Assembly: GCA_944333305.1 (NCBI GenBank) | Contig: CALVKV010000085.1 | Location: forward strand, 1 to 5,513 | Source of the DNA: an uncultured Bacilli bacterium | GTDB lineage: Bacteria; Bacillota_I; Bacilli_A; RF39; UBA660 | Reading direction: 5' to 3' | DNA length: 5,513 nucleotides | Shown here: positions 1-5,276 of the stretch, piece after piece | Layout of the letters: the number at the start of each line of letters is the position of its first letter | Position numbering within the stretch: the first letter of the stretch is position 1 | Position numbers and translations under genes: made by a program | Notes under the pieces: generated by a model | The model's database searches: none | What the model was told of the DNA's origin: nothing | The model's input: only the letters and a program-made list of their open reading frames with translations

Positions 1-118
1 TGTAACAATGGAAGTTGAGTTAATTCACCCAATTGCTATTGAAAAAGGTACTAAGTTCTCTATCCGTGAGGGTGGACGTACTGTTGGTGCTGGTGTTGTT
101 TCTGAAATCGAAGGATAA
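1..118 (+). CDS. tuf: Elongation factor Tu, C-terminal end (partial)
   Basis: These are the last 38 codons plus TAA of EF-Tu, the GTPase that delivers aminoacyl-tRNA to the ribosomal A site; the reading frame starts at base 2 and the gene enters from the left. The peptide runs [16 protein letters not shown], then [19 protein letters not shown] and ends EG. This is the highly conserved end of the domain III beta-barrel, including the [12 protein letters not shown] signature. Codon choice is unlike the rest of the window: several C-ending codons (ATC, CAC, TTC) and CGT arginines appear within a short stretch, as expected of a very highly expressed gene in an AT-rich genome. An intrinsic terminator follows 13 bases after the stop, so tuf ends its transcription unit here. 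The identification is secure; only the 5' part is missing. Confidence 0.97.
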   Translation, partial: VTMEVELIHPIAIEKGTKFSIREGGRTVGAGVVSEIEG

Positions 119-131
119 TAGAAACTTAATG

Positions 132-155
132 AGAAGCCTTAGGGCTTCTTTTTTT
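132..155 (+). terminator. Rho-independent terminator of tuf
   Basis: A 7-bp perfect stem (AGAAGCC at 132-138 pairing with GGCTTCT at 143-149) with a TTAG tetraloop is followed by an unbroken T run through 155. It is the most GC-rich hairpin in the window and lies 13 bases past the tuf stop. It insulates the following gene, whose own promoter begins about 10 bases downstream. Confidence 0.93.
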
Positions 156-165
156 GTGCGTTCTT

Positions 166-174
166 TGTTATAAT
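166..174 (+). promoter_or_regulatory. Extended -10 promoter of the YgjV-like gene
   Basis: TGTTATAAT contains a perfect TATAAT at 169-174 preceded by the TGn extension at 166-168. The -35 position (about 146-151, TTCTTT) is poor and lies in the terminator T tract, so the extended -10 probably carries the promoter. The predicted start of transcription is near 181, giving a leader of only about 15 bases that begins at the ribosome-binding site. Confidence 0.7.
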
Positions 175-179
175 TTGTT

Positions 180-187
180 AGAAAGGA
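180..187 (+). promoter_or_regulatory. Ribosome-binding site fixing the YgjV start
   Basis: AGAAAGGA lies 8 bases before the ATG at 196. An upstream in-frame ATG at 154 has no such site, and it lies in the T tract of the tuf terminator and upstream of the -10 box, so 196 is preferred. The same AGAAAGGA sequence precedes eno. Confidence 0.75.
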
Positions 188-195
188 AAGATTTT

Positions 196-711
196 ATGAA
201 TGTATTAGCACAAATTTTTGGAGCTTTGGCTTTACTATTTTTGGTTATTAGTTATCAACAAAAAAAACGAATTTGTTTTTTAGATTTGCAGCTTATTGCA
301 AATATATTTTATAGTTTACAGTATTTAGTTTTGCATGCTTATAGCGGGATGGCTGCATTTTTAATTTCAACTATTAAGATGCTTATTTTTCGCGTAGATG
401 AGAAAAATAATAAGTCTAGCAGTGTTTTTGTTCTTATATTTTTAGAATTTAGTTTTGTAGTCTTAGGTATTTTTACTTATGAAAATTTATATTCTTTTAT
501 ACCTATTTTGGGAGCATGTCTTTTTACTTATGGAGCTTGGCAAAGAAATTTAAAGATAACTTATTTTATTGGAATTTTAGTGGCAGTTATAAGTAATGTA
601 TACGATATTATTGTTGGTGCTTATGTTTCTGCAATTAGTAATTTATTTGAGTTTTTAGCAAGCTTAATAGGGCTTATTAGAATTTTTAGAGTATCTAATG
701 AAGATAACTAG
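196..711 (+). CDS. YgjV-family multi-spanning membrane protein
   Basis: This 171-aa, very hydrophobic protein has about six or seven predicted membrane segments (roughly residues 4-20, 31-48, 50-65, 76-93, 97-114, 121-140 and 145-164). The layout matches the YgjV (Imp-YgjV) inner-membrane family: an N-terminal AQxxG helix followed by a polar SYQQKKR turn, a central segment with ISTIK, a GACLFTYGAWQ segment, and a final helix ending LIGLIRIFRV, all recalling E. coli YgjV in order and length. The role of that family is not established, so no reaction is proposed. The start at 196 is chosen over an in-frame ATG at 154 because of a good AGAAAGGA site and a promoter between the two. It ends with TAG; no terminator is visible before the next gene, so readthrough into it is possible. 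The family call comes from recalled sequence pattern, not a search. Confidence 0.8.
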   Translation: MNVLAQIFGALALLFLVISYQQKKRICFLDLQLIANIFYSLQYLVLHAYSGMAAFLISTIKMLIFRVDEKNNKSSSVFVLIFLEFSFVVLGIFTYENLYSFIPILGACLFTYGAWQRNLKITYFIGILVAVISNVYDIIVGAYVSAISNLFEFLASLIGLIRIFRVSNEDN

Positions 712-740
712 TTTACGTTTGTTATTATAAATGATATACT
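712..740 (+). promoter_or_regulatory. Promoter of the anchored extracellular protein
   Basis: TTTACG (712-717, 4 of 6 to TTGACA) is separated by exactly 17 bases from TATACT (735-740), which has a TGn extension at 732-734. Transcription would start near 747, leaving about 10 bases before the ATG at 757. The -35 begins at the base after the stop codon of the preceding gene. Confidence 0.6.
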
Positions 741-756
741 TATTATGGTGTTTATT

Positions 757-1407
757 ATGAAAAGAAAAGAGATTATTTTAGGGGTTTTAGGTATTATTGT
801 TATAGTAGGCGTGGCTTTTCTTCTTGCTAATATAGTTCATGATTATAATGTAGATTCTATCAATAATGAAAATCAATCTGGTAATGATAATAATGGTAAA
901 CAAGAAGAAGAGAAATTTAAAATCGACGGAGAAGAAGTTAATTTTAAAACTTATAGGGTTGATCAAAGCTTCTTTTTGAATGTCCCTGATACTTTTGTTA
1001 TGTTGGATGAAGAAACTTTAAAGACGAAATATAATTATAATAATCGTCCTGAACTTGTATTTTCAAGTAATGATGACTTAGAACGTATTTTTATTAGTAC
1101 GACTAATGAATCTATGACTGATGATGGATTAGAAGAATATCTAAATAATAGAATAGCAGACCTTGTTAATATGACTGTTTTGGATAGTGGTGTTTATCAA
1201 AGGTATGATAAAACTTTTGCTAGTTTGGTAGCGACAGATGCAAATACATATTATAATCTTAGATTCTTTACTCTTGAAGATAAACTTGTGACTATTGAAT
1301 TCAATATTCCAATTGGTCAATATCAAGAATGGGAAGATGTTGTTAATGAAGTAATGGATAGTATTTGTTTTAATGAAGATGATATAAAAAAATATTCTAA
1401 TCAATAG
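757..1407 (+). CDS. Membrane-anchored extracellular protein, possibly PsbP/Mog1-like
   Basis: A 216-aa protein with a short basic N-terminus (MKRKE) and one strong hydrophobic helix (residues about 6-25), without a lipobox cysteine. A low-complexity linker rich in Asn, Asp, Gly and Glu follows (about 34-53), then a soluble domain (about 60-205). This is the usual shape of a Gram-positive protein anchored with its C-terminal domain outside. The domain contains FFLNVPDTF near its start, a central helix around EEYLNNRIADL, and a late run of strands, RFFTLEDKLVTIEFNIP, before a closing helix EWEDVVNEVMDSI. That order resembles PsbP/Mog1-like (DUF1795-type) domains, but this is fold-level resemblance only and the function is unknown. 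An in-frame ATG at 745 exists; 757 is preferred because GGTG at 747-750 sits 6 bases before it and the predicted transcript begins near 747. Its stop lies inside the terminator hairpin shared with the convergent gene. Confidence 0.75.
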   Translation: MKRKEIILGVLGIIVIVGVAFLLANIVHDYNVDSINNENQSGNDNNGKQEEEKFKIDGEEVNFKTYRVDQSFFLNVPDTFVMLDEETLKTKYNYNNRPELVFSSNDDLERIFISTTNESMTDDGLEEYLNNRIADLVNMTVLDSGVYQRYDKTFASLVATDANTYYNLRFFTLEDKLVTIEFNIPIGQYQEWEDVVNEVMDSICFNEDDIKKYSNQ

Positions 1408-1416
1408 AATATTTTT
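1388..1416. terminator. Bidirectional terminator between convergent genes
   Basis: A perfect 12-bp inverted repeat (AAAAATATTCTA at 1388-1399 and TAGAATATTTTT at 1405-1416) has a 5-base loop. On the + strand it runs on into ATTTTTTCTTTT; on the minus strand the A run 1386-1392 reads as a T tract after the stem. It can therefore serve both the + gene ending at 1407 and the minus gene ending at 1415, and both stop codons fall in its right arm. The stem is AT-rich, hence weaker than the tuf terminator. Confidence 0.8.
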
Positions 1417-2659
1417 ATTTTTTCTTTTCTTTGTTTAAATTCTTATATAAATTATATGGTAGAGGACTTATGATGAGTTCAAACTCTCCAATATATTCTG
1501 TAATTAGGGAATTAAATCCTAATTTCATTTCATTTAAGCCACTATATTTAGTTATCTTTGTAAATTCACCACTAACAGCATTTAAATTTATGTATTTAAA
1601 GTTTTTATTTTTGTAGTCATTTATCATTTTCCATTTGATAAGATAGTTTGGGTTTAAGGTTTTAAAACTTTGATTGAATCCTTCTATTATTAAATAGCAA
1701 ACATTATCGTAACAAAGATTTAAAGCTGTTCCAATAATTAGTCCATCAGGGTTTTCTTTTAATAAATTAGTTGCCCAGATAAGGTTTTTTTTGTAAGTAT
1801 TTACTAGCTTATCAGATTCCATTTTTTCGTTAATTAATTTCTTTTTGGTGTTTGTGTTTGTTGTATTTTGAATTTTATTGGCTAAATCATTATTCATTTC
1901 TATTTCTTTTTCATATTGGAGTCTACTGGTTATTACGAATGTTTCTGTATTTAATTTAGCGAAGTATAAATCTATATTATTTTCAAAATTGTTATAGAAA
2001 TCTATGTAATAATTTAAAGGTTTATTATACTTTTTTTTGATTAGTTCATAAAAAATTTCTAATTCTTCTTTGCTACCTTTATATATTTCTACTCCACTTC
2101 TAATAGCTTTCTTAATTTTATGTCTTACTCTTTTTTCAAAGTTTTGATATATATATTTTATATCATTATTTAACATTATAATAGCTTCAAATCTAGGTTT
2201 TTTACTTTCAAAGAAAAGATTAGGACCTAAATAGTTGTAACCTGTAGCTTTTAAATTTTCTAGAACAATATTAGCTTCATTATTTATGTTCATTATTTTC
2301 CCAGATTTATCTCTAACATTAACAGGGAGATAGGGATCAATTGTGACTGAAATAAAGCCTTGTTTACTTAATAGTTTTTTTAATCTAGTTGTAAATTCTT
2401 TTAAGTTATTGATGTTAGTGTAGTCAAATAGAAATCCTCTAGGAGCATAGGCAATTTTGTAATTCATTAACACTTCTTTATATAAGAGTAGGGAAGCTCC
2501 TAATAAATTACCTAAGTCATCTACAATACCAATATAGTGAATATCATATCCATGATTTTTAATAGTACGACCATAGGCAGAAGTTTGATAATAATTACGA
2601 TATTTATGACTATTTGCAAATTTGTCAAAAGTTATTTCATCTAAAGTTATTATTTTCAT
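1415..2659 (-). CDS. FemA/FemX/MurM-type peptidoglycan bridge aminoacyltransferase
   Basis: A 414-aa protein of the Fem family, close to the usual length of about 400-420. These cytoplasmic enzymes use aminoacyl-tRNA to add interpeptide-bridge residues to the lysine of lipid-linked peptidoglycan precursor. Visible signatures are YYQTSAYGRTIKNHGY (residues 23-38), GASLLLYK (54-61), YAPRGFLFDY (71-80), SVTIDPY (104-110), the basic NFEKRVRHKIKKA helix (173-185) and the C-terminal YSGLNEMKLGFNS with TEYIGEFELI (about 372-396). Residues about 247-296 are charged and helical (KEIEMNNDLANKIQ onward). They fit the two-helix coiled-coil arm of FemA and FemX, here interrupted by an Asn/Thr-rich turn (NTTNTNT). 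It is encoded opposite murD and shares its promoter region. Which amino acid is added, and whether it is the first or a later bridge residue, cannot be read from sequence, so femX, femA and murM are not separated. The ATG at 2659 has a modest upstream site (TAGGT). Confidence 0.93.
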   Translation of the reverse strand: MKIITLDEITFDKFANSHKYRNYYQTSAYGRTIKNHGYDIHYIGIVDDLGNLLGASLLLYKEVLMNYKIAYAPRGFLFDYTNINNLKEFTTRLKKLLSKQGFISVTIDPYLPVNVRDKSGKIMNINNEANIVLENLKATGYNYLGPNLFFESKKPRFEAIIMLNNDIKYIYQNFEKRVRHKIKKAIRSGVEIYKGSKEELEIFYELIKKKYNKPLNYYIDFYNNFENNIDLYFAKLNTETFVITSRLQYEKEIEMNNDLANKIQNTTNTNTKKKLINEKMESDKLVNTYKKNLIWATNLLKENPDGLIIGTALNLCYDNVCYLIIEGFNQSFKTLNPNYLIKWKMINDYKNKNFKYINLNAVSGEFTKITKYSGLNEMKLGFNSLITEYIGEFELIISPLPYNLYKNLNKEKKK

Positions 2660-2685
2660 ATTTTACCTACACTTTCTCTTCTTAA

Positions 2686-2714
2686 ATTATATCAGTATAT
2701 TACTTACTTTTCAA
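2686..2714 (-). promoter_or_regulatory. Promoter of the Fem-family gene
   Basis: Read on the minus strand, TTGAAA (2714-2709, 5 of 6 to consensus) is followed after 17 bases by TATAAT (2691-2686), which also carries a TGA extension (2694-2692). This is the best-matching promoter in the window. Transcription would start near 2679, giving a leader of about 20 bases. Confidence 0.8.
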
Positions 2715-2722
2715 TTAGAGGG

Positions 2723-2750
2723 TTTAAATATTTTGATAATTTAGTATAAT
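2723..2750 (+). promoter_or_regulatory. Promoter of the murD operon
   Basis: A perfect TATAAT at 2745-2750 has a weak TTTAAA (2723-2728) 16 bases upstream and no TGn extension. The predicted transcript starts near 2757, at the GAGGTGG ribosome-binding site (2757-2763), which lies 4 bases before the ATG at 2768. It is back to back with the Fem promoter, with 8 bases between the two -35 elements. Nothing else is visible in the 2660-2767 gap. Confidence 0.7.
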
Positions 2751-2767
2751 GTTAGTGAGGTGGACTT

Positions 2768-4117
2768 ATGTTTGAAGATAAGAAAATATTAATATTAGGT
2801 ATGGCTCGTAGTGGTTATGAAGCTTGTAAATATTTAAGTAAACATAATAATACTATAATTTTAAATGATGGTGGTAGTCGTGATAAGCAGGATAAAGATA
2901 AAGTCTTAGAACTTGAGAGGCTTGGTATTACTATGATTTTTGATAGTCATCCTGATGATTTACTTGATGATAGTTTTGATTATGTTATTAAAAATCCTGG
3001 TATTAGGAATGATCATAAATATGTAATTAAAGCGAAAGAATTAGGAATACCTGTTATTAATGAAGCGGAGATGGCTTATAGATTATTACCTCTTGATGTT
3101 ACTTTGATTGGTATCACTGGTACTAATGGTAAAACAACAACTACAACTCTTACTTATGAGATGATAAAGAAAAGTGGTAAAAGAGTTCATTTAGCAGGTA
3201 ATATTGGTTATCCTTTGTGTAGTTTTTTAGAAAAGCTTGAGAGTGGAGACATTATTGTGATGGAAGTATCTTGTCAACAACTTGCTAATATGGATAAATT
3301 TAAACCTCATATTGCTTTGATGACTAATTTGTCGGAAGCTCATATAGATTTTTTTGGTAGTTATGATTTATATAAGAAAGTTAAACTTAAACTTTTTGCT
3401 AATCAGCGTGATGATGATATTGCTATTTTAAATATAGAAAACGATGAGGTAATGAAGGGAACTGCTGATATTAAAAGTAATGTTAAATATTTTTCTTCTA
3501 AACGTGAAATAAATGGAGCATATTTTATTGATGATAAACTTTATTACTATGATGAGTTTATTATGAATCGTGATGAATTCTTACTTAAGGGAAATCATAA
3601 TGTTGAAAATGCTTTAGGGGCAATGATGATTGCAAAAGAAGTAGGAGTTGATAATGATTCTATTGTTAGTGTATTAAAAACGTTTACAGGAGTTAGACAT
3701 AGATTAGAGTTTATAGATAAAGTTAAGGGTGTAGACTATTATAATGATACAGAAGCGACTAATACTAAGTGTACCCAGATAGCGTTATCTGCTTTTGATA
3801 AAAATGTTGTCTTAATACTTGGAGGTTTAGAGAGAGGACAGGACTTTCATGATTTAGATGATTTTATTAGTCCAGTTAAAGAGATAGTTGGTATTGGAGA
3901 ATGTCGTGATAGAGTCAAAGAATATGGGGATACTGTTGGCATTAAGACTAATACTTTTGAAAAATTAGTTGAGGCGATGAACTATATCAATAGTGTTGTA
4001 GAGAGTGGAGATACGGTGTTACTTAGTCCAGCATCGGCATCATGGGATCAATATAAACAATGTGAGGATAGAGGGGATGAATTTAGAGATATAGTAAAAG
4101 AATTAAATAAGTATTAA
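2768..4117 (+). CDS. murD: UDP-N-acetylmuramoyl-L-alanine--D-glutamate ligase
   Basis: MurD is the cytoplasmic ATP-dependent ligase that adds D-glutamate to UDP-MurNAc-L-Ala in peptidoglycan precursor synthesis. The 449-aa length is normal. The N-terminal Rossmann-type domain (ILILGMARSG, residues 7-16) ends with VIKNPGIRND. The central ATPase domain has the P-loop GITGTNGKTTTT (115-126), EVSCQQL (166-172), NLSEAHIDFFGS (187-198) and K206 in LYKKVKLKLF as the likely carbamylated lysine, then GNHNVENALGA (275-285). The C-terminal ligase domain has GVRHRLE (308-314), YNDTEATN (325-332), GGLERGQDF (352-360) and LLSPASASWDQY (418-429). The order and set of motifs distinguish MurD from MurC, MurE and MurF. 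The start is supported by GAGGTGG four bases upstream. It leads a likely operon: 24 bases separate it from the Fic-like gene with no terminator. No other division or cell-wall cluster gene (mraY, murG, ftsW) is beside it here. Confidence 0.97.
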   Translation: MFEDKKILILGMARSGYEACKYLSKHNNTIILNDGGSRDKQDKDKVLELERLGITMIFDSHPDDLLDDSFDYVIKNPGIRNDHKYVIKAKELGIPVINEAEMAYRLLPLDVTLIGITGTNGKTTTTTLTYEMIKKSGKRVHLAGNIGYPLCSFLEKLESGDIIVMEVSCQQLANMDKFKPHIALMTNLSEAHIDFFGSYDLYKKVKLKLFANQRDDDIAILNIENDEVMKGTADIKSNVKYFSSKREINGAYFIDDKLYYYDEFIMNRDEFLLKGNHNVENALGAMMIAKEVGVDNDSIVSVLKTFTGVRHRLEFIDKVKGVDYYNDTEATNTKCTQIALSAFDKNVVLILGGLERGQDFHDLDDFISPVKEIVGIGECRDRVKEYGDTVGIKTNTFEKLVEAMNYINSVVESGDTVLLSPASASWDQYKQCEDRGDEFRDIVKELNKY

Positions 4118-4128
4118 TAAAAATATAT

Positions 4129-4136
4129 AGTGGTGA
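4129..4136 (+). promoter_or_regulatory. Ribosome-binding site fixing the Fic-like start
   Basis: AGTGGTGA lies 5 bases before the ATG at 4142. An in-frame GTG at 4130 falls inside this site and has no site of its own, so translation from 4130 is unlikely. Confidence 0.7.
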
Positions 4137-4141
4137 TTTTG

Positions 4142-4825
4142 ATGAATGATAATTTTAGAATGGTGGATACTTCACAACAGAGCAATGTTGATATTAATAT
4201 AGATTATGCAAGAAAAAATTTGGTTAATTTAATATATAACCAGGCAATATTAGAAGGTGTTGTTACTACTTATGAAAATGTAAATAATATTTTAAACAGC
4301 GGACAAGTAAATAGAATGACTTCTACTGATATTATGAAAGTTGTTAATTTAAAACATGCTTGGGAGTTTGTTTTAGATGAAAATGTTATTATGGCAGAAG
4401 AGAATTTTTCTTTTTTATCCCAAATTAATAAGTTAGTTCTTGAAGGCTTTTATTATAATGCTGGTAAAGTTAGAAGTACTCCTGCTAAGATAGGTGGGAC
4501 TACTTGGATGCCTAGTATTCCTATAGAAAGCAGGGTAGTAGAAGAGTTAAATGGGCTTTTAAATAGTGAATTAGATGATGTTAGTCTTGCTATAGAATTA
4601 TTATTATATGTTATGAAAAGACAGATATTTATAGATGGTAATAAAAGAACTGCTGTTATTTTTGCTAACCATCATTTGATATCAAGAGGATTAGGTATTA
4701 TCTCTATTCCAGGAGATTTAGTGGAAGATTATAAGAAACTGCTAATTATGTATTATGAAGGAAAAGATACTGATAAGATTAAGAAGTTTTTAAGAGATAA
4801 ATGTTATGTTAGTTTGAAAGGATGA
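4142..4825 (+). CDS. Fic-domain protein with Gln in place of the catalytic His
   Basis: A 227-aa protein with Fic-fold features in order. Near the N-terminus, NQAILEGVVTTYENV (residues 33-47) resembles the inhibitory-helix region of Fic proteins, with E38-G39 but Q34 where Ser or Thr is usual. DIMKVVNLKHAWEFVL (63-78) follows. Then come the flap region NKLVLEG...NAGKVR (96-111), IGG (117-119) and MPSIPIE (123-129). The core motif is RQIFIDGNKRTAVIFAN (160-176), against the family HxFx(D/E)GN(G/K)R. F163, D165, G166, N167, K168 and R169 are present, but the His is Q161. Fic enzymes normally move AMP or another phosphate-containing group onto target hydroxyls, and that His acts as base, so standard AMPylation is doubtful. 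A related Fic branch that keeps Q here may exist, so this need not be a dead gene; the frame is intact. It follows murD by 24 bases, and its TGA stop overlaps the ribosome-binding site of the next gene. Confidence 0.87.
   Translation: MNDNFRMVDTSQQSNVDINIDYARKNLVNLIYNQAILEGVVTTYENVNNILNSGQVNRMTSTDIMKVVNLKHAWEFVLDENVIMAEENFSFLSQINKLVLEGFYYNAGKVRSTPAKIGGTTWMPSIPIESRVVEELNGLLNSELDDVSLAIELLLYVMKRQIFIDGNKRTAVIFANHHLISRGLGIISIPGDLVEDYKKLLIMYYEGKDTDKIKKFLRDKCYVSLKG
4817..4822 (+). promoter_or_regulatory. Ribosome-binding site overlapping the fic stop, fixing the next start
   Basis: AAAGGA ends immediately before the TGA stop of the Fic-like gene (4823-4825) and lies 8 bases before ATG 4831. The alternative ATG at 4822 would use the last A of this same site and has no spacing, so 4831 is preferred. 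This arrangement implies translational coupling. Confidence 0.65.
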
Positions 4826-4830
4826 TTGAA

Positions 4831-5271
4831 ATGAAAAGAATGGAAAATAATGATGAATTGATGCTTATATATACTTTTAATTCTAGTAATGCTGTTATTC
4901 CAGAATGTCAGAGAGATTTGTATGCGGCATCATTGTTAGGTATTAAAAATGTTAGACTATTTCAGTCTTTTACAGATGAAGATAGAGAAGTGGATTGCTT
5001 GCGAAGTCAAAAAGTTTGTGACAAATTAGTTAAGACTTGTCAAATATTAGGTTATGAATTAATAGAAATTAATGGTTCAATTAAAGGTAAAGGCTTTTCT
5101 CCTCAAATTGTTTTTTATGATAGAGATAGTAGATTAATAAAACCTACTAAATGGTTTAATCTTCAAAATTTTATAGATAATAATTCTAGTACTTTAGAGA
5201 GTAGAGAAAGAGTTGGAAAAAGATTAATTAAAAGAAAAAATAATGCAGTAAATAGAGAAACAGTGTTATAA
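4831..5271 (+). CDS. Unrecognised 146-aa protein coupled to the Fic-like gene
   Basis: I do not recognise this family with confidence. The protein looks soluble, with no signal peptide or membrane segment. An early strand (ELMLIYTF, residues about 9-16) leads to SSNAVIPECQRDLYAAS. A second strand and a charged turn follow (IKNVRLFQSFTDEDREVD), then a helix (QKVCDKLVKTCQILG), a strand with turn (YELIEINGSIKGKG, 76-89) and another strand (QIVFYDRDS). The last 25 residues are strongly basic (RERVGKRLIKRKNN). The order helix, GYELIEINGSIKG, strand faintly recalls small alpha/beta domains such as DUF3293, but I would not assign it. Three or four cysteines are spaced through the middle. The in-frame ATG at 4822 gives 149 aa, but 4831 has correct ribosome-binding spacing. 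It starts 5 bases after the fic stop, so co-translation is likely, and its TAA stop lies inside the eno -10 box. A functional link to the Fic-like protein is inferred from position only. Confidence 0.8.
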   Translation: MKRMENNDELMLIYTFNSSNAVIPECQRDLYAASLLGIKNVRLFQSFTDEDREVDCLRSQKVCDKLVKTCQILGYELIEINGSIKGKGFSPQIVFYDRDSRLIKPTKWFNLQNFIDNNSSTLESRERVGKRLIKRKNNAVNRETVL

Positions 5272-5272
5272 T
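5264..5272 (+). promoter_or_regulatory. Extended -10 promoter of eno
   Basis: TGTTATAAT is identical to the -10 region before the YgjV-like gene, with TATAAT at 5267-5272 and a TGn extension. The -35 position (about 5244-5249, TGCAGT) is poor. The -10 box contains the TAA stop (5269-5271) of the upstream gene. Transcription would start near 5279, about 19 bases before the eno ATG. No terminator separates the murD operon from eno, so readthrough could add to eno expression. Confidence 0.7.
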
Positions 5273-5276
5273 ATAG

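Noticed and set aside
154..195. N-terminal extension of the YgjV-like protein from ATG 154
   Set aside because: The extension would be translated from the tuf terminator T tract and upstream of the gene's own -10 box; ATG 196 has the ribosome-binding site.
704..725. Possible terminator after the YgjV-like gene (ATAAC/GTTAT and the palindrome AACTAGTT)
   Set aside because: The stem is only 5 bp with a long loop and has no T tract; the palindrome is 8 bases and likely chance.
1141..1404. Open frame of 87 codons on the minus strand inside the anchored protein gene
   Set aside because: It is antisense to a well-supported gene, is dominated by Ile, Phe and Asn as expected from the reverse of AT-rich coding DNA, and has no convincing ribosome-binding site.
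1431..1616. Open frame of 61 codons on the + strand over the Fem gene
   Set aside because: It lies opposite the conserved C-terminus of the Fem-family protein and just downstream of a terminator, with no promoter or recognisable product.
2660..2767. Riboswitch or T-box leader upstream of murD or the Fem gene
   Set aside because: Both predicted leaders are only about 11-20 bases, too short for a structured RNA, and no conserved T-box sequence is present.
4823..4825. UGA read as tryptophan (mycoplasma code)
   Set aside because: Reading through this TGA would run into further TGAs and overlap the next gene; all tryptophans in the proteins here use TGG.
4142..5271. Classical Fic/Doc toxin-antitoxin locus
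   Set aside because: The Fic protein carries its own N-terminal inhibitory-like region and lacks the catalytic His, and the partner is downstream and 146 aa rather than a small upstream antitoxin. The evidence does not support naming it a toxin system.
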